From positions 1 through 64,000 of the forward strand of contig JAFDXD010000124.1 in assembly GCA_018268135.1 (NCBI GenBank): DNA of 64,000 nucleotides, in the 5' to 3' direction. Position 1 is the first letter of the stretch, and every line of letters starts with the position of its first letter. Positions 36,727 through 46,291 of the stretch are shown in pieces. A program made the translations under genes and the position numbers. Source of the stretch: Bacteroidota bacterium. Its GTDB lineage: Bacteria; Bacteroidota; Bacteroidia; Chitinophagales; Chitinophagaceae. Below the pieces are notes generated by a model. The model did not search any database and was not told where the DNA came from. It saw only the letters and a list, made by a program, of their open reading frames with translations.

Positions 36727-37934
36727 TAGATTTTTGTTTTATAAAATTCCTGAATCTGTTCATTTAAACTTAAAAGCATACTATCGTCAACTTCAGGGCT
36801 ATCGGCTATTTGCTGCATTTCGTAATACAATTTTTTAACCTTGGCCAACTCAATACCACTTTTTCTGCTGAGCGACAATACAAAATCATCATTTACCAAA
36901 TTAGTATTTAAAAAATATACGGAGCGAATTTGCTCATTAAAATAAGTAATCATTTTAAGCGCAATTATTTTATTATCTTTTTCTTTTAAATACAATCCGC
37001 CAATAGCTTCTGCAAACTGAATAGAAGAATTTTTTACAGGCGAAATTACCGGCACAATTCGTTGCCTGCGCTTTGCACTAAAAAAAATATATAAAAACAA
37101 CATCGCCAACATCAGCCAAAATGCCCAAATTAATGGTGGATATTTAAAAATGGCATCAAAGGATGAAAAAGACTTCCCATTACTTTTATAATTTTTTTTA
37201 ACGTAATAACTATTCCAATAGACATTCTCCGGCGACTTTGGCATTACCTGAAGTAATTGAGTAAGATACTGATAATTGCTGCCTTGCAATAAAAAATAAT
37301 TGCTGAATGCCCGAGGGTCGCAATGCAAAAACAACTTTCCCTTACCCCAAAATATTACAATACAATTGGGCTCATCTTTTTGATTGTACCCTACTTTTCG
37401 GGTATTGCTAACATTAAGCTCCGAAAAATGATTTAAAAATGGAAGATAAAAATATTGCAAAGTTGTGTCCCTAAATGTTGTGATGCCATTTATTAACCTA
37501 ATGCCGGTATTAGTAAAACTAAGTGGCTTCATTAGTTCAAGAAAATCGTAGTTTTCTACATTGCATTTAATTTTAGTTAACAGGGTAGAATCAAACACTG
37601 AAGCCGCCAACAATGCTGTATTGCCATTATAAACAAAATCGAGCAGCTTCTTTACATCATTATCTTCCAGGTATAAATTTTTGCTGATAGAAATATAAAG
37701 TGATGAAGTGTCGTTTATCCAAAACAGATCATCGGCAAGCTTATCATTTTTGTTATTTACCCAAGTGTCTTTATAAGTTTGCTGCACTATTTGGTAGGCA
37801 ACGTATGCGCCAAAAGGATGAGTGTCTTTATAGTTATAAGTTTCTCGTAAATCAGGAATTTGCTGCCGCTGCTTGCAGCCGATAAGGCTCAGCAAAAAGA
37901 CACAAAAAATAATATGATAATAGCGTTGATGCAA
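36726..37934 (-). CDS. DUF4350 lipoprotein-like membrane protein
   Basis: A 402-residue protein whose N terminus is a lipoprotein signal (IIFCVFLLSLIGC, Cys near residue 20). Residues about 35-240 form a DUF4350 domain (THPFGAYVAYQIVQ, then FVYNGNTALLAA), a beta/alpha fold resembling glutamine amidotransferase-like domains. A membrane helix follows at about 270-290 (PPLIWAFWLMLAMLFLYIFF), then a cytoplasmic helical tail. It is a regular member of MoxR clusters in this phylum. Ends overlapping moxR by one base. Confidence 0.85.
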   Translation of the reverse strand: MHQRYYHIIFCVFLLSLIGCKQRQQIPDLRETYNYKDTHPFGAYVAYQIVQQTYKDTWVNNKNDKLADDLFWINDTSSLYISISKNLYLEDNDVKKLLDFVYNGNTALLAASVFDSTLLTKIKCNVENYDFLELMKPLSFTNTGIRLINGITTFRDTTLQYFYLPFLNHFSELNVSNTRKVGYNQKDEPNCIVIFWGKGKLFLHCDPRAFSNYFLLQGSNYQYLTQLLQVMPKSPENVYWNSYYVKKNYKSNGKSFSSFDAIFKYPPLIWAFWLMLAMLFLYIFFSAKRRQRIVPVISPVKNSSIQFAEAIGGLYLKEKDNKIIALKMITYFNEQIRSVYFLNTNLVNDDFVLSLSRKSGIELAKVKKLYYEMQQIADSPEVDDSMLLSLNEQIQEFYKTKI

Positions 37935-37941
37935 TGAAGTA

Positions 37942-38703
37942 TTATGACTTATTAAATTGGGTAAATGTTTTTTCTATATTATCAAATGTATTTTTATCTA
38001 TAGCCAAATGACCATACCAAACATATTCATAATTCAAAACCAGTTTAGCAAAATCATTGCGCTTATCGGAGGGCATTTCCTTCATATAGCTGCTATTGGT
38101 TTTGTCTGCTGCAAAATGTATGAAGGAGCGTTGGCTAAGTTGTTGCAGTGTTTTTAAAAATAAATACCGGGTAGCCATCCGGTAATCCTCCAGGTGATAG
38201 GCCTGCCTTATCAAAGCATCATAATCCGATTTTTCAAGCGTGGTTTCTTGGGTTTCTACAGGTGTTACTTTTTGAGATGATTTTTTTCTGCTAAAAACGC
38301 CTTTACTTAAAAAAAGATGGTACAGTATATATCCCACAGCCAATAATGCAATACACCAAAGTAATATTTTTAAAAAATAGGAGTTGAAAAATCTGTCGGT
38401 TGCCGATACAGATTTATTTTGATTTACTTTAAGGTTGCTGCTCTTTTTTTGCCAGTTTTTTAAGAGGCTGTCAAGGTTTTTTGCATAAGCAAATTTTTTA
38501 GAATTTCTTATTGCATCTATGGAATCTTTAGAAATACTTACAGCATTAACGACAAGTGCTGTATCGCTCAAAATACTTACTTCTACAGGGTCATCCTGCT
38601 TAGCCAACACAGTATCTTCGGCAAGCGACTGCTCCTGGGCATTTGTATAGCCAATACAAAAACAAAAAGTAAAAAATAAAATTCCTCTTCTAATCATTAT
38701 CAC
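37942..38703 (-). CDS. DUF4129 membrane protein
   Basis: A 253-residue protein with a signal peptide (RRGILFFTFCFCIGYTNAQ), a periplasmic segment, one membrane helix near residues 112-132 (FLKILLWCIALLAVGYILYHLF) and a cytoplasmic C-terminal DUF4129 domain (DYRMATRYLFLKTLQQL, then NYEYVWYGHLAIDK). A second ATG two codons later (38697) could be the start. It overlaps the SpoIIM-like gene by 14 bases and is followed by the DUF4350 gene after 7 bases. Confidence 0.85.
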   Translation of the reverse strand: MIMIRRGILFFTFCFCIGYTNAQEQSLAEDTVLAKQDDPVEVSILSDTALVVNAVSISKDSIDAIRNSKKFAYAKNLDSLLKNWQKKSSNLKVNQNKSVSATDRFFNSYFLKILLWCIALLAVGYILYHLFLSKGVFSRKKSSQKVTPVETQETTLEKSDYDALIRQAYHLEDYRMATRYLFLKTLQQLSQRSFIHFAADKTNSSYMKEMPSDKRNDFAKLVLNYEYVWYGHLAIDKNTFDNIEKTFTQFNKS

Positions 38704-39712
38704 TGTTCAGCCTGTTTAAAATACCGTTATTTTGAATGTAAAACCCACGCCTGTAAAGCTTGATAGGCCAAATAACAAAGTACCATATTATTAAAAATAA
38801 AGAAGAGGCCAGTATAAGAATACTCGCCCATTCCGGCATACCTCCGCTTCCGTTTTTATCATAAGTCTGGCTCATTAAATGGGTAATATAACTTTCTAAA
38901 AAAGCCGCCACAATAAAAAATGGTATCAGGCATATTAAAATTTTTGCTGCATCTTTTGCTCCTCTCTTAAAAGATTCTAAACGGGTATAAGTACCCGGAA
39001 ATAATATGCCGTAGGCTAAAATAAAGCCAGAAGTGCCGGCGATAATAATTGAAGAAATTTCTATAGTGCCATGCACCCATATTACTAAAATAGATTTGAA
39101 ACCTAACCCATTTTGAAAAAATAAATTTTGAAAACTCCCCAGCATGATTCCATTTTGCCATAGCGCCATTAATGTAAAAATACCGAGTGTAAAGCCGCCA
39201 ATAAATTGCTTAAATGCTACACCGATATTATTAAACCCAATGCGTATAAACATACTAAAAGGGTTTTCATCTTTATAAACACCAAAGGGGTCGCCTTTAG
39301 CTATATTATCTTCTGTCATCTCTACATATTGGTCGCCCAATACCCCCCGTACAAATTCAGGATTGTGAATAGAGGAAAAAATACCAATACATACAAACAA
39401 AATAAAAATAAGCGTAGTAAATAAAAATATTTTATGATACTTCTTAAAAAGCAGGGGCAGTTCATATTTCCAAAATGAAAAAATACGGGTGTACTTTTCT
39501 TTTTTATTTTGATAAATATTTTGATAGATAGATGCTGCAAGGCCATTAATCCAATGCGTTACCTTGCTACGGGGATAAAATGTTTTTGCATAAGAGAGAT
39601 CGTCAATTAAAGTGATAAACCGTTCTGCCGTTTCATCAGGGTTTTCGGCAGGCTCCTGCTGGTAGGTAGTCCATTTCTCTACATTTTTTTTTATAAACAT
39701 TGCTTCTCTCAT
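38690..39712 (-). CDS. SpoIIM-like (stage II sporulation M) membrane protein
   Basis: A 340-residue integral membrane protein. A cytoplasmic N terminus (MREAMFIKKNVEKWTTYQQ, helical) is followed by helices near 95-115, 165-190, 205-235, 255-280 and 295-320. The domain is the one found in SpoIIM of sporulators, but here the organism is not a sporulator; in Bacteroidota it belongs to the MoxR cluster. It is the first gene of that leftward operon and divergent from the RDD protein gene, with 120 bases between. Confidence 0.88.
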   Translation of the reverse strand: MREAMFIKKNVEKWTTYQQEPAENPDETAERFITLIDDLSYAKTFYPRSKVTHWINGLAASIYQNIYQNKKEKYTRIFSFWKYELPLLFKKYHKIFLFTTLIFILFVCIGIFSSIHNPEFVRGVLGDQYVEMTEDNIAKGDPFGVYKDENPFSMFIRIGFNNIGVAFKQFIGGFTLGIFTLMALWQNGIMLGSFQNLFFQNGLGFKSILVIWVHGTIEISSIIIAGTSGFILAYGILFPGTYTRLESFKRGAKDAAKILICLIPFFIVAAFLESYITHLMSQTYDKNGSGGMPEWASILILASSLFLIIWYFVIWPIKLYRRGFYIQNNGILNRLNSDND

Positions 39713-39832
39713 ACCAGTACAGGTTACTATTACTTTTATTGTTACGCTTTACAATTTGCTGATTTTTTTTAAAATAAAAAAATATGCTTTTATTTAATTT
39801 AGCTCAATACAAGTAACTAAATTGCATACATC

Positions 39833-40618
39833 ATGCCGATAATACAAATCAATACGGTTTTTAATATTGATCTTGAATTTGAAATTGCCCCATTTCATAA
39901 ACGGCTGATGGCGTATATTATTGACTTTGTATTGCTGATTATTTATCTCTACTCTGTAAAATATCTTTTATATGGCGCTTTAGACATTTCGATGAGTGAT
40001 AATATGGGCCTGGATATTATACTCATATCAATACCCATGCTGCTATATTCATTGCTTACCGAACTTTGGATGAATGGACAAACCATTGGCAAAAAATTAA
40101 TGAATATAAGGGTTATCAGCCTTGATGGCGGAGAGCCTACACTTGGCCAATACATTTTAAGATGGATTACAAAATTTTTTGAGTGGCCTTTTTTATTTGG
40201 GTACATCATTTTATCAACAGGCAGTTTAAATTCTTATATTTTTACCACAGGCCTGTTTGGCCTGGCAGTAGTAATAATTATTACTGTTTCCAAAAAAAGT
40301 CAGCGACTTGGCGACCTGGCAGCAGGCACTGTATTGGTAGCTACCAAAACCGACCTTACTGTAGCAGATACGGTATTTATGAATGTAGACAACAGTAATT
40401 ATAAAGTTACTTTTCCGGAAGTGATGCGCTTATCTGACAATGATATTAATACCATAAAATCTGTACTTACACAAGACAAAAAAAGAAACAACCATGATAT
40501 TAGTACAAGGGTAGAATATAAAATAAAGGATGTGCTTAACATTCAATCAAAATTGTCGTCCGTAGATTTTTTAGAAAAACTTTTAGAAGATTACAATTAC
40601 CTGGCCACAAAAGAATGA
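39833..40618 (+). CDS. RDD-family membrane protein
   Basis: A 261-residue protein with an RDD domain at about 15-165: helix one with RLMAYIIDFVLLIIYLY carrying the Arg and Asp-Asp-like residues, then GQTIGKKLMNIRVISLDGGEPTLGQYILRW, then two more helices. A cytoplasmic tail of about 95 residues follows. The divergent SpoIIM-like gene suggests it belongs to the same envelope system, as in many Bacteroidota genomes. Transport substrate, if any, is unknown. Confidence 0.88.
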   Translation: MPIIQINTVFNIDLEFEIAPFHKRLMAYIIDFVLLIIYLYSVKYLLYGALDISMSDNMGLDIILISIPMLLYSLLTELWMNGQTIGKKLMNIRVISLDGGEPTLGQYILRWITKFFEWPFLFGYIILSTGSLNSYIFTTGLFGLAVVIIITVSKKSQRLGDLAAGTVLVATKTDLTVADTVFMNVDNSNYKVTFPEVMRLSDNDINTIKSVLTQDKKRNNHDISTRVEYKIKDVLNIQSKLSSVDFLEKLLEDYNYLATKE

Positions 40619-40644
40619 GGCCTTGCCATACAGCAAAGCCTCAT
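40615..40644. terminator. Hairpin between convergent RDD and DUF5362 genes
   Basis: ATGAGGCCTTGC (40615-40626) and GCAAAGCCTCAT (40633-40644) form a 12-base stem with one mismatch, overlapping the RDD stop codon. No good T run follows on the plus strand; on the minus strand TTCTTTTG follows. It probably ends the leftward transcript. Confidence 0.45.
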
Positions 40645-40664
40645 CAAAAAAAAATGTTGTTCTA

Positions 40665-41135
40665 TTAAATACCTCCGCTAAATGCAGCGCCAATTATACC
40701 TGATACAAAGATGAGTACAATCAATAAAATATAAATAATAGTAAAAATTCCATATACTCTAAATAGCACTTTAAGGCTTCCGAGGCCGGCATTGAGAGTA
40801 GACTGATCGTTGGTAGCAAGTGCAGCCTTGGTTCTTACGCCAAAGCGATAAGTGAGCAACGATAACAGAAATGCAACTACTGCAATGATTAAGTAAAATA
40901 CTGTAATAACGCCACCCATGGCTGATCCTAAAGAAGACGCTTGTGCATAAGGATTTACACTCATCATTTTTCCTAAGATAGCACCTGCAAAAATTGCAAT
41001 TATTGCCAATAATGCCGACATAATAAATCCAACCACACCCAAAAACTTTGCCCACATGGCCGTTTCTTTTAATTGCATGGCAGCAGTGCTGTCAATTTGC
41101 AAATCATTGTTTAATAAATTTTCGCCTGATTCCAT
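40665..41135 (-). CDS. DUF5362 membrane protein
   Basis: A 156-residue protein with a soluble N terminus (MESGENLLNNDLQIDS) and three long hydrophobic segments at about 28-55, 75-98 and 125-150. The pattern LKETAMWAKFLGVVGFIMSALLAI matches DUF5362. The ATG at 41135 is chosen over an upstream one at 41174 because the intervening sequence is not family-like. Function is unknown. It follows proS but is separated from it by a terminator. Confidence 0.75.
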   Translation of the reverse strand: MESGENLLNNDLQIDSTAAMQLKETAMWAKFLGVVGFIMSALLAIIAIFAGAILGKMMSVNPYAQASSLGSAMGGVITVFYLIIAVVAFLLSLLTYRFGVRTKAALATNDQSTLNAGLGSLKVLFRVYGIFTIIYILLIVLIFVSGIIGAAFSGGI

Positions 41136-41196
41136 TGTTGAGTTATTTTGATGAAAGAATAAGCGAATATGCAAAACTTTATGGTGGAATGCAAAA

Positions 41197-41219
41197 AAAG
41201 CGGATTATTTTTCCGCTTT
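41197..41219 (-). terminator. Terminator of proS
   Basis: AAAGCGGA (41197-41204) and TCCGCTTT (41212-41219) form a perfect 8-base stem. On the minus strand it follows the proS stop by about 20 bases and is followed by a run of T (41193-41199). Confidence 0.8.
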
Positions 41220-41240
41220 ACTAAATAATATTTATTTTAA

Positions 41241-42719
41241 TTAATAGGCTCTTGCAAATAAAACCCTTTGTGAGCTTGGCTTTCCGGTTAATATACATTT
41301 GCCCGGCTCCAGGGCATTGTTTAAAGGAATACAACGTATGGTGGCCTTGGTTTCCTGCTTTATTTTTTCTTCTGTTTCGGATGTGCCATCCCAATGTGCA
41401 GATACAAAGCCGGCTTTTTCATCAAGCAATGTTACAAACTCATCCCAACTATTGGCTTCCCTGGTATTGTCTTGTTGAAAAGCTTTTGCTTTACTAAAAA
41501 TATTTTGTTGAATTTCTTCTAACAGTTTTTCAATATAAGCTGCAATACCATCTAAAGAGATTGATTTTTTTTCTTTGGTATCTCTTCTTGCAATTTCTAC
41601 TACATTATTTTCCAGATCTCGCATACCAAGGGCAATGCGAACGGGCACTCCCTTCAATTCATACTCTGCAAATTTCCATCCCGGGCGGGCATTATCACTA
41701 TCATCATACTTTACTCTTATGCCCAAAGATTTAAGTGCAGCTACTATTTCATTTGCTTTTGCATCTATTACAGGCTTACTTTCTTCGCCTTTATAAATTG
41801 GCACCAGCACTACCTGTAATGGAGCTATCCTCGGAGGCAATACCAACCCCTGATCATCGCTGTGTGCCATTATTAAAGCGCCTATAAGCCGGGTACTTAC
41901 ACCCCAGCTTGTAGCCCATACATAATCTAACTTGTTTTCTTTATCGCTAAATTTTACATCAAATGCTTTGGCGAAATTTTGCCCTAAGAAATGCGATGTA
42001 CCGGCCTGCAAGGCTTTACCATCCTGCATTAGCGCTTCTATACAGTAGGTATCTTCTGCACCTGCAAATCTTTCGTTGGCAGTTTTTACCCCTTTTATTA
42101 CGGGTACAGCCATCCACTCCTCTACAAAAGCTGCATACACATCAAGCATTTTCTTTGTTTCAATTATTGCTTCTTCTTTGGTAGCATGTGCCGTGTGGCC
42201 TTCCTGCCACAAAAATTCGGCAGTGCGTAAAAACAAGCGGGTCCTCATTTCCCACCTTACCACATTGGCCCATTGGTTGATGAGTAGCGGAAGGTCGCGG
42301 TAACTCTGTATCCATCCTTTATAGGTATTCCAAATAATGGCCTCACTTGTTGGACGAATAATTAATTCTTCTTCCAGCTTAGCCTCGGGGTCCACTATTA
42401 ATTTACCTTTATTTTCGCTATCCGTTTTTAAACGATAGTGTGTTACTATGGCACATTCTTTTGCAAAACCTTCTGCATTTTTTTCTTCGGCTTCAAATAG
42501 GCTTTTGGGCACAAACAAAGGAAAATAAGCATTTACATGCCCGGTTTCTTTAAACATTTTATCTAACTGGTCTCGCATGTTTTCCCAAAGTGCATAGCCA
42601 TAAGGCTTTATTACCATGCATCCTCTTACAGCGCTATGGTCGGCCAGTTGGCCTTTTACTACCAGCTCATTATACCACTCCGAATAATTTTCGGCCCTTG
42701 TTGTAAGTTCTTTACTCAT
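41241..42719 (-). CDS. proS: Prolyl-tRNA synthetase
   Basis: A 492-residue class II synthetase of the shorter, eukaryote/archaea-like ProRS type without the editing insertion. Motif 1 region is near residue 40 ([16 protein letters not shown]), motif 2 [25 protein letters not shown] near 150, and the anticodon-binding domain starts near 285 ([10 protein letters not shown]). The C-terminal zinc-like domain of this type is present and ends in Tyr. The ATG at 42719 is chosen; an upstream frame adds 25 residues unlike the family. Confidence 0.95.
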   Translation of the reverse strand: MSKELTTRAENYSEWYNELVVKGQLADHSAVRGCMVIKPYGYALWENMRDQLDKMFKETGHVNAYFPLFVPKSLFEAEEKNAEGFAKECAIVTHYRLKTDSENKGKLIVDPEAKLEEELIIRPTSEAIIWNTYKGWIQSYRDLPLLINQWANVVRWEMRTRLFLRTAEFLWQEGHTAHATKEEAIIETKKMLDVYAAFVEEWMAVPVIKGVKTANERFAGAEDTYCIEALMQDGKALQAGTSHFLGQNFAKAFDVKFSDKENKLDYVWATSWGVSTRLIGALIMAHSDDQGLVLPPRIAPLQVVLVPIYKGEESKPVIDAKANEIVAALKSLGIRVKYDDSDNARPGWKFAEYELKGVPVRIALGMRDLENNVVEIARRDTKEKKSISLDGIAAYIEKLLEEIQQNIFSKAKAFQQDNTREANSWDEFVTLLDEKAGFVSAHWDGTSETEEKIKQETKATIRCIPLNNALEPGKCILTGKPSSQRVLFARAY

Positions 42720-43097
42720 GTATGTTCTGTTTTTTTTGCCGGTATCGTTTTGGCTTTCCGGCATTGTCACTCTTAGTTTTTTTAAAGTGAGCAAATGTAA
42801 GAAGTAAATGGGCTTTTTTAAAAATGTTTCTTAAAGCAGCAAAAACTGCATTTTGTATGCCCAGTAATGCTTTAATGTATAAGTGTGCGACGCCACTGAA
42901 GCTGCCCATGGGTACCCTGGCCGGGTAAAAAAATATTAGGAATCAGCTTTTAAAAAAGTTGCTTTATTTAGGAGTAATTTAACAGCAAATGTTAAAGAAT
43001 TAACGCCTTACACACAGTAGTTTTATGCAACTTTGTAGTAACAAAAAATAAATAATAATACGGTAACTTTAATGTATCATTTTTAAAAATTTTTGCC
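42720..43097. other. Intergenic spacer without recognised gene
   Basis: This 378-base gap separates divergent proS and the Tyr-rich lipoprotein gene. I see no ORF of note, no RNA family and no strong hairpin. A CAACTTTG at about 43029-43036 could be a poor -7 element for the rightward gene. Confidence 0.4.
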
Positions 43098-43760
43098 ATG
43101 AAAATAAATTTTTTACTCTTTATTATTTCTGCAGCCTTGCTTGCAAGCTGTAGCACTACTTATAAAAGCGGGCAAACCCCCGATGATGTTTATTACTCCC
43201 CTACCCGAAGCATTAATGAAAGCAGGCATGTACAAAATAATGAGTCGGCTATAAGCAATTATGAAGACAGGCAAATTAGGATGAGCGCTTACGATTACCG
43301 CTGGCGTTACCTGGATGATTATTATAACTACGACTATTCGTATAGCCCTTACCGTTATGGATATGATTATGGATATTACTACAATCCTTACTACTATCCT
43401 TGCCCGGTATATATTTCAGGAGTAGCTATTTCTAATCCTAAAAATACAACTCCCCGTATGATTAATTTAAAATCGTACAGCAATTCTAATCTGTCAATTA
43501 CCAATCAAAAAACATTTGGTACTTACCAGGTAAACTCCCGAAAGGCTTACAGCAACAGCAATACAAACTCTAATACCAATTCTTTTATTAGAAAAGTAAT
43601 TAACTCTGCTAAAACCATTCATACCTATTCATCAGAAAATAATAATAGCCGTAGCTATGAAAATAATACCAGGAGCTATTCGCCATCATCAAACAATAGC
43701 AGTAGCTCAGGTAGCAGTTCCGGCAGTATTTCAAGGCCATCGAGGGGCAGAAATAATTAA
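43098..43760 (+). CDS. Tyr- and Ser/Asn-rich lipoprotein
   Basis: A 220-residue lipoprotein. The signal ends in the lipobox LLASC (Cys near residue 18). Residues about 68-100 are dominated by Tyr with Asp and Pro (short YDYxYxPYRYGYDYGYYY-like runs), and the C-terminal third is a low-complexity Ser/Asn tract (SNSNTNSNTN, SSGSSSGS) ending in Arg. No domain is recognised. Such proteins are frequent in Chitinophagaceae and may be surface-exposed. The FadL-like gene follows 73 bases later. Confidence 0.78.
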   Translation: MKINFLLFIISAALLASCSTTYKSGQTPDDVYYSPTRSINESRHVQNNESAISNYEDRQIRMSAYDYRWRYLDDYYNYDYSYSPYRYGYDYGYYYNPYYYPCPVYISGVAISNPKNTTPRMINLKSYSNSNLSITNQKTFGTYQVNSRKAYSNSNTNSNTNSFIRKVINSAKTIHTYSSENNNSRSYENNTRSYSPSSNNSSSSGSSSGSISRPSRGRNN

Positions 43761-43833
43761 TACGAAAAAGAGTAAAGCCCATCAATCATTTATTACCAAT
43801 GTAACCATTGCCGGTTTACACTAAAAAAATTAT

Positions 43834-45369
43834 ATGAAAAAAAATATACTATTGTTATGCCTGCTATGCAGCGGCAAAATATTTGCCCAAACGCCGGAAG
43901 ATGCTTTGAAGTATAGCTGGTATCCGCAAAATGCTACTGCTCGTATTATGGCAGTAGGCGGTGCTATGGGCTCGCTGGGTGGCGATATTACTGCAACATT
44001 TGTAAACCCTGCCGGGCTTGGCTTTTACAAAACCGGAGATTTTGTATTGACACCGGGGTTTTTATCCAAAAAAAATGATGCAGACTATTTTAATAATCAT
44101 AGCAGCGTTAATAAAAGCTCTTTTAATTTAGGCCCTTCAGGTTTTGTAATAGGCGGGCCTACACAGTCCGGAAAAAGCGCTTCCTTTAGCCTTGCCGTAA
44201 ACCAAAGCGTTAGTTTTAATAACTCATTACATTTAAATGCGCTTAACAATAAAAGCTCATTTAGCGAACAGTTTGCAGAAGAGTTTGCCAACAGTGGATT
44301 AAGCATTGATGGTGCATTAAACGTAAACTCTTCTGTGCCATACGGAGCAGCGCCTGCCTTGTACACTTACCTGATAGACACGGTAACGGTAGCCGGCAAT
44401 ACTACTATTAAGGCTGCGCCGGAATACATACTGGATGCCGGGCAGGCTTTGCGGCAGGATATGTATAAGCAAACTAACGGAGGCATATACGAAGTGGCCA
44501 TTGGCGGCGCTATTGATGATAATGATAAATGGATGTATGGAGCCAGCATTGGTATCCCAATCGTATATTATAAAAGCAATACTACTTTTACAGAATCAGA
44601 TACTTCATCCAATACTTCTAATTATTTTAATTCATTTAAGTACAATGATACTTACACTACTACCGGCGGAGGCGTAAATCTTAAGCTGGGAGCCATTTTC
44701 AGGCCACAGGAATATTTACGATTTGGCCTTGCCATACATACGCCATCTTTTATGTGGCTGCATGATAAAAGAGTAACTACATTAAATACACAAATAGAAA
44801 ACCCTGTATTAAACTCATCCTCTACCTCTCTGGATTTTACCAACAATGAACCCGGGGTAAGCAAATACATTCAATCATCGCCCTGGAAAGCCATACTGAG
44901 TGGCTCTTATGTATTTAGAGAAACTCAGGATGTAACCAGGCAACGTGCATTTATTACAGCCGATGTAGAATACGTAAATTATAAGGGCAGCAGGTTTCAT
45001 GCAGATAACTCTGCCAGCGGCATGGATTATAAATCTTATTATAACGGCGTAAACGATGTAATAAAATCAGACTATAAAGGCGCTTTTAATTTTAGAGCAG
45101 GTGGCGAATTAAAATTCAATACATTTATGGTGAGGGGCGGATTTGCTTATTACAGCAGCCCTTACGCTGATGCTTCTTTAAAAGCCAGCCAGGCATTAGC
45201 AAGCGGCGGTATCGGGTATAGAAACAAAGGTGTTTTTATAGACCTTACTTACATACATAATATTACAAAAGATATTAACTTTCCTTACAGGCTCGAAACC
45301 GGAAGCTATTATGCTACTACACAACAAAAGAGAGATCAGGTAGTGGCCACAGTTGGATTTAAATTTTAA
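43834..45369 (+). CDS. OmpP1/FadL-type outer membrane transporter
   Basis: A 511-residue beta-barrel. After the signal peptide (LLLCLLCSGKIFAQ) comes the FadL hatch-like start DALKYSWYPQNATARIMAVGGAMGSLGGDITATFVNPAGLGFY, with the conserved NPAGL. Amphipathic strands run to the C-terminal Phe (TVGFKF). Family members import hydrophobic molecules. Substrate is unknown. The last 11 bases overlap the end of miaA on the other strand. Confidence 0.87.
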   Translation: MKKNILLLCLLCSGKIFAQTPEDALKYSWYPQNATARIMAVGGAMGSLGGDITATFVNPAGLGFYKTGDFVLTPGFLSKKNDADYFNNHSSVNKSSFNLGPSGFVIGGPTQSGKSASFSLAVNQSVSFNNSLHLNALNNKSSFSEQFAEEFANSGLSIDGALNVNSSVPYGAAPALYTYLIDTVTVAGNTTIKAAPEYILDAGQALRQDMYKQTNGGIYEVAIGGAIDDNDKWMYGASIGIPIVYYKSNTTFTESDTSSNTSNYFNSFKYNDTYTTTGGGVNLKLGAIFRPQEYLRFGLAIHTPSFMWLHDKRVTTLNTQIENPVLNSSSTSLDFTNNEPGVSKYIQSSPWKAILSGSYVFRETQDVTRQRAFITADVEYVNYKGSRFHADNSASGMDYKSYYNGVNDVIKSDYKGAFNFRAGGELKFNTFMVRGGFAYYSSPYADASLKASQALASGGIGYRNKGVFIDLTYIHNITKDINFPYRLETGSYYATTQQKRDQVVATVGFKF

Positions 45370-46261
45370 TATCCCGGCCTTTTAATATTGACAAAATCTC
45401 ATTTATAGAAGGAGTGCAAAAATGCATTCCTTCTACTTTTTTAAACCAGGTAAGTTGCCGTTTGGCATAATGCCGGGTATTTTGCTTGATAAGTTCTATA
45501 GCTTCTGATAAAGATATTTTATTTTCAAAATAATCAAACAGCTCCCTGTACCCCACAGTTTGCAAAGCATTCAGGCTTTTATAAGGCCATAATGATTTTG
45601 CTTCATCTACCAAACCGCAGCGTAGCATTTCATCTACCCTGTTATTTATTCTTTCGTACATTTCTGCTCTTGGTATTTGCAGGCAAATAGGTATAATATT
45701 AAACGGGCGTGTTTTTTTTTGTTGCAACTGAAAAGTTGTGATTGATTTTCCGGTGGCGGCCATTACTTCAAGCGCCCTTATAATGCGGTGAGGATTTTGT
45801 ATTTCTCCTGATGCAAAAAAAGCGGGGTCTGCAATTTTTATTTCCTGTTGCAGCCATTCTATTCCCTGTTCTTTGTAATTTTTTATGATGTTTAGCTTCA
45901 CGCTTTCATCTATCGGAGGTATCTCATCAAGCCCATTCATAAAGGCTCTGATATATAATCCGGTACCTCCTGCCATTATTGCTATATCATTTTTTTGAAA
46001 AATAGTATCAGCAGCCTGCAAGGCATATTCTTCAAAATCTATGGCAGATAAATTATCCTGGATATGGTGAGAATTGATGAAATAGTGCTGTACCGAAGCA
46101 AGCTCTTCGGCACTGGGCTTGGCTACGGCAATATTGAGTTCTTTATAACATTGACGGCTATCCGCAGAAATAATTTGTGTATTAAAATGCCTGGCAACTT
46201 TAATGGCTAATGCCGTTTTGCCTATGGCCGTAGGGCCGGCAATAATAATGCAGGTTTTCAA
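45359..46261 (-). CDS. miaA: tRNA dimethylallyltransferase
   Basis: A 300-residue enzyme adding an isopentenyl group to A37 of tRNAs reading UNN codons. The P-loop IIAGPTAIGKTALA is near the N terminus, SADSRQCYKELNIAVAKPS near residue 35, and MAGGTGLYIRAFMNG near 100. NPHRIIRALEVMAATGKS near 155 and the C-terminal YAKRQLTWFKK complete the family. Gene order with the FadL gene is convergent with an 11-base overlap. Confidence 0.95.
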   Translation of the reverse strand: MKTCIIIAGPTAIGKTALAIKVARHFNTQIISADSRQCYKELNIAVAKPSAEELASVQHYFINSHHIQDNLSAIDFEEYALQAADTIFQKNDIAIMAGGTGLYIRAFMNGLDEIPPIDESVKLNIIKNYKEQGIEWLQQEIKIADPAFFASGEIQNPHRIIRALEVMAATGKSITTFQLQQKKTRPFNIIPICLQIPRAEMYERINNRVDEMLRCGLVDEAKSLWPYKSLNALQTVGYRELFDYFENKISLSEAIELIKQNTRHYAKRQLTWFKKVEGMHFCTPSINEILSILKGRDIKI

Positions 46262-46291
46262 TGTAATTAAAAATAAAGTAGGAATGATTGT

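Noticed and set aside
38690..39712. Evidence of sporulation from the SpoIIM-like gene
   Set aside because: The domain occurs widely in non-sporulating Bacteroidota next to MoxR genes; no other sporulation gene is present.
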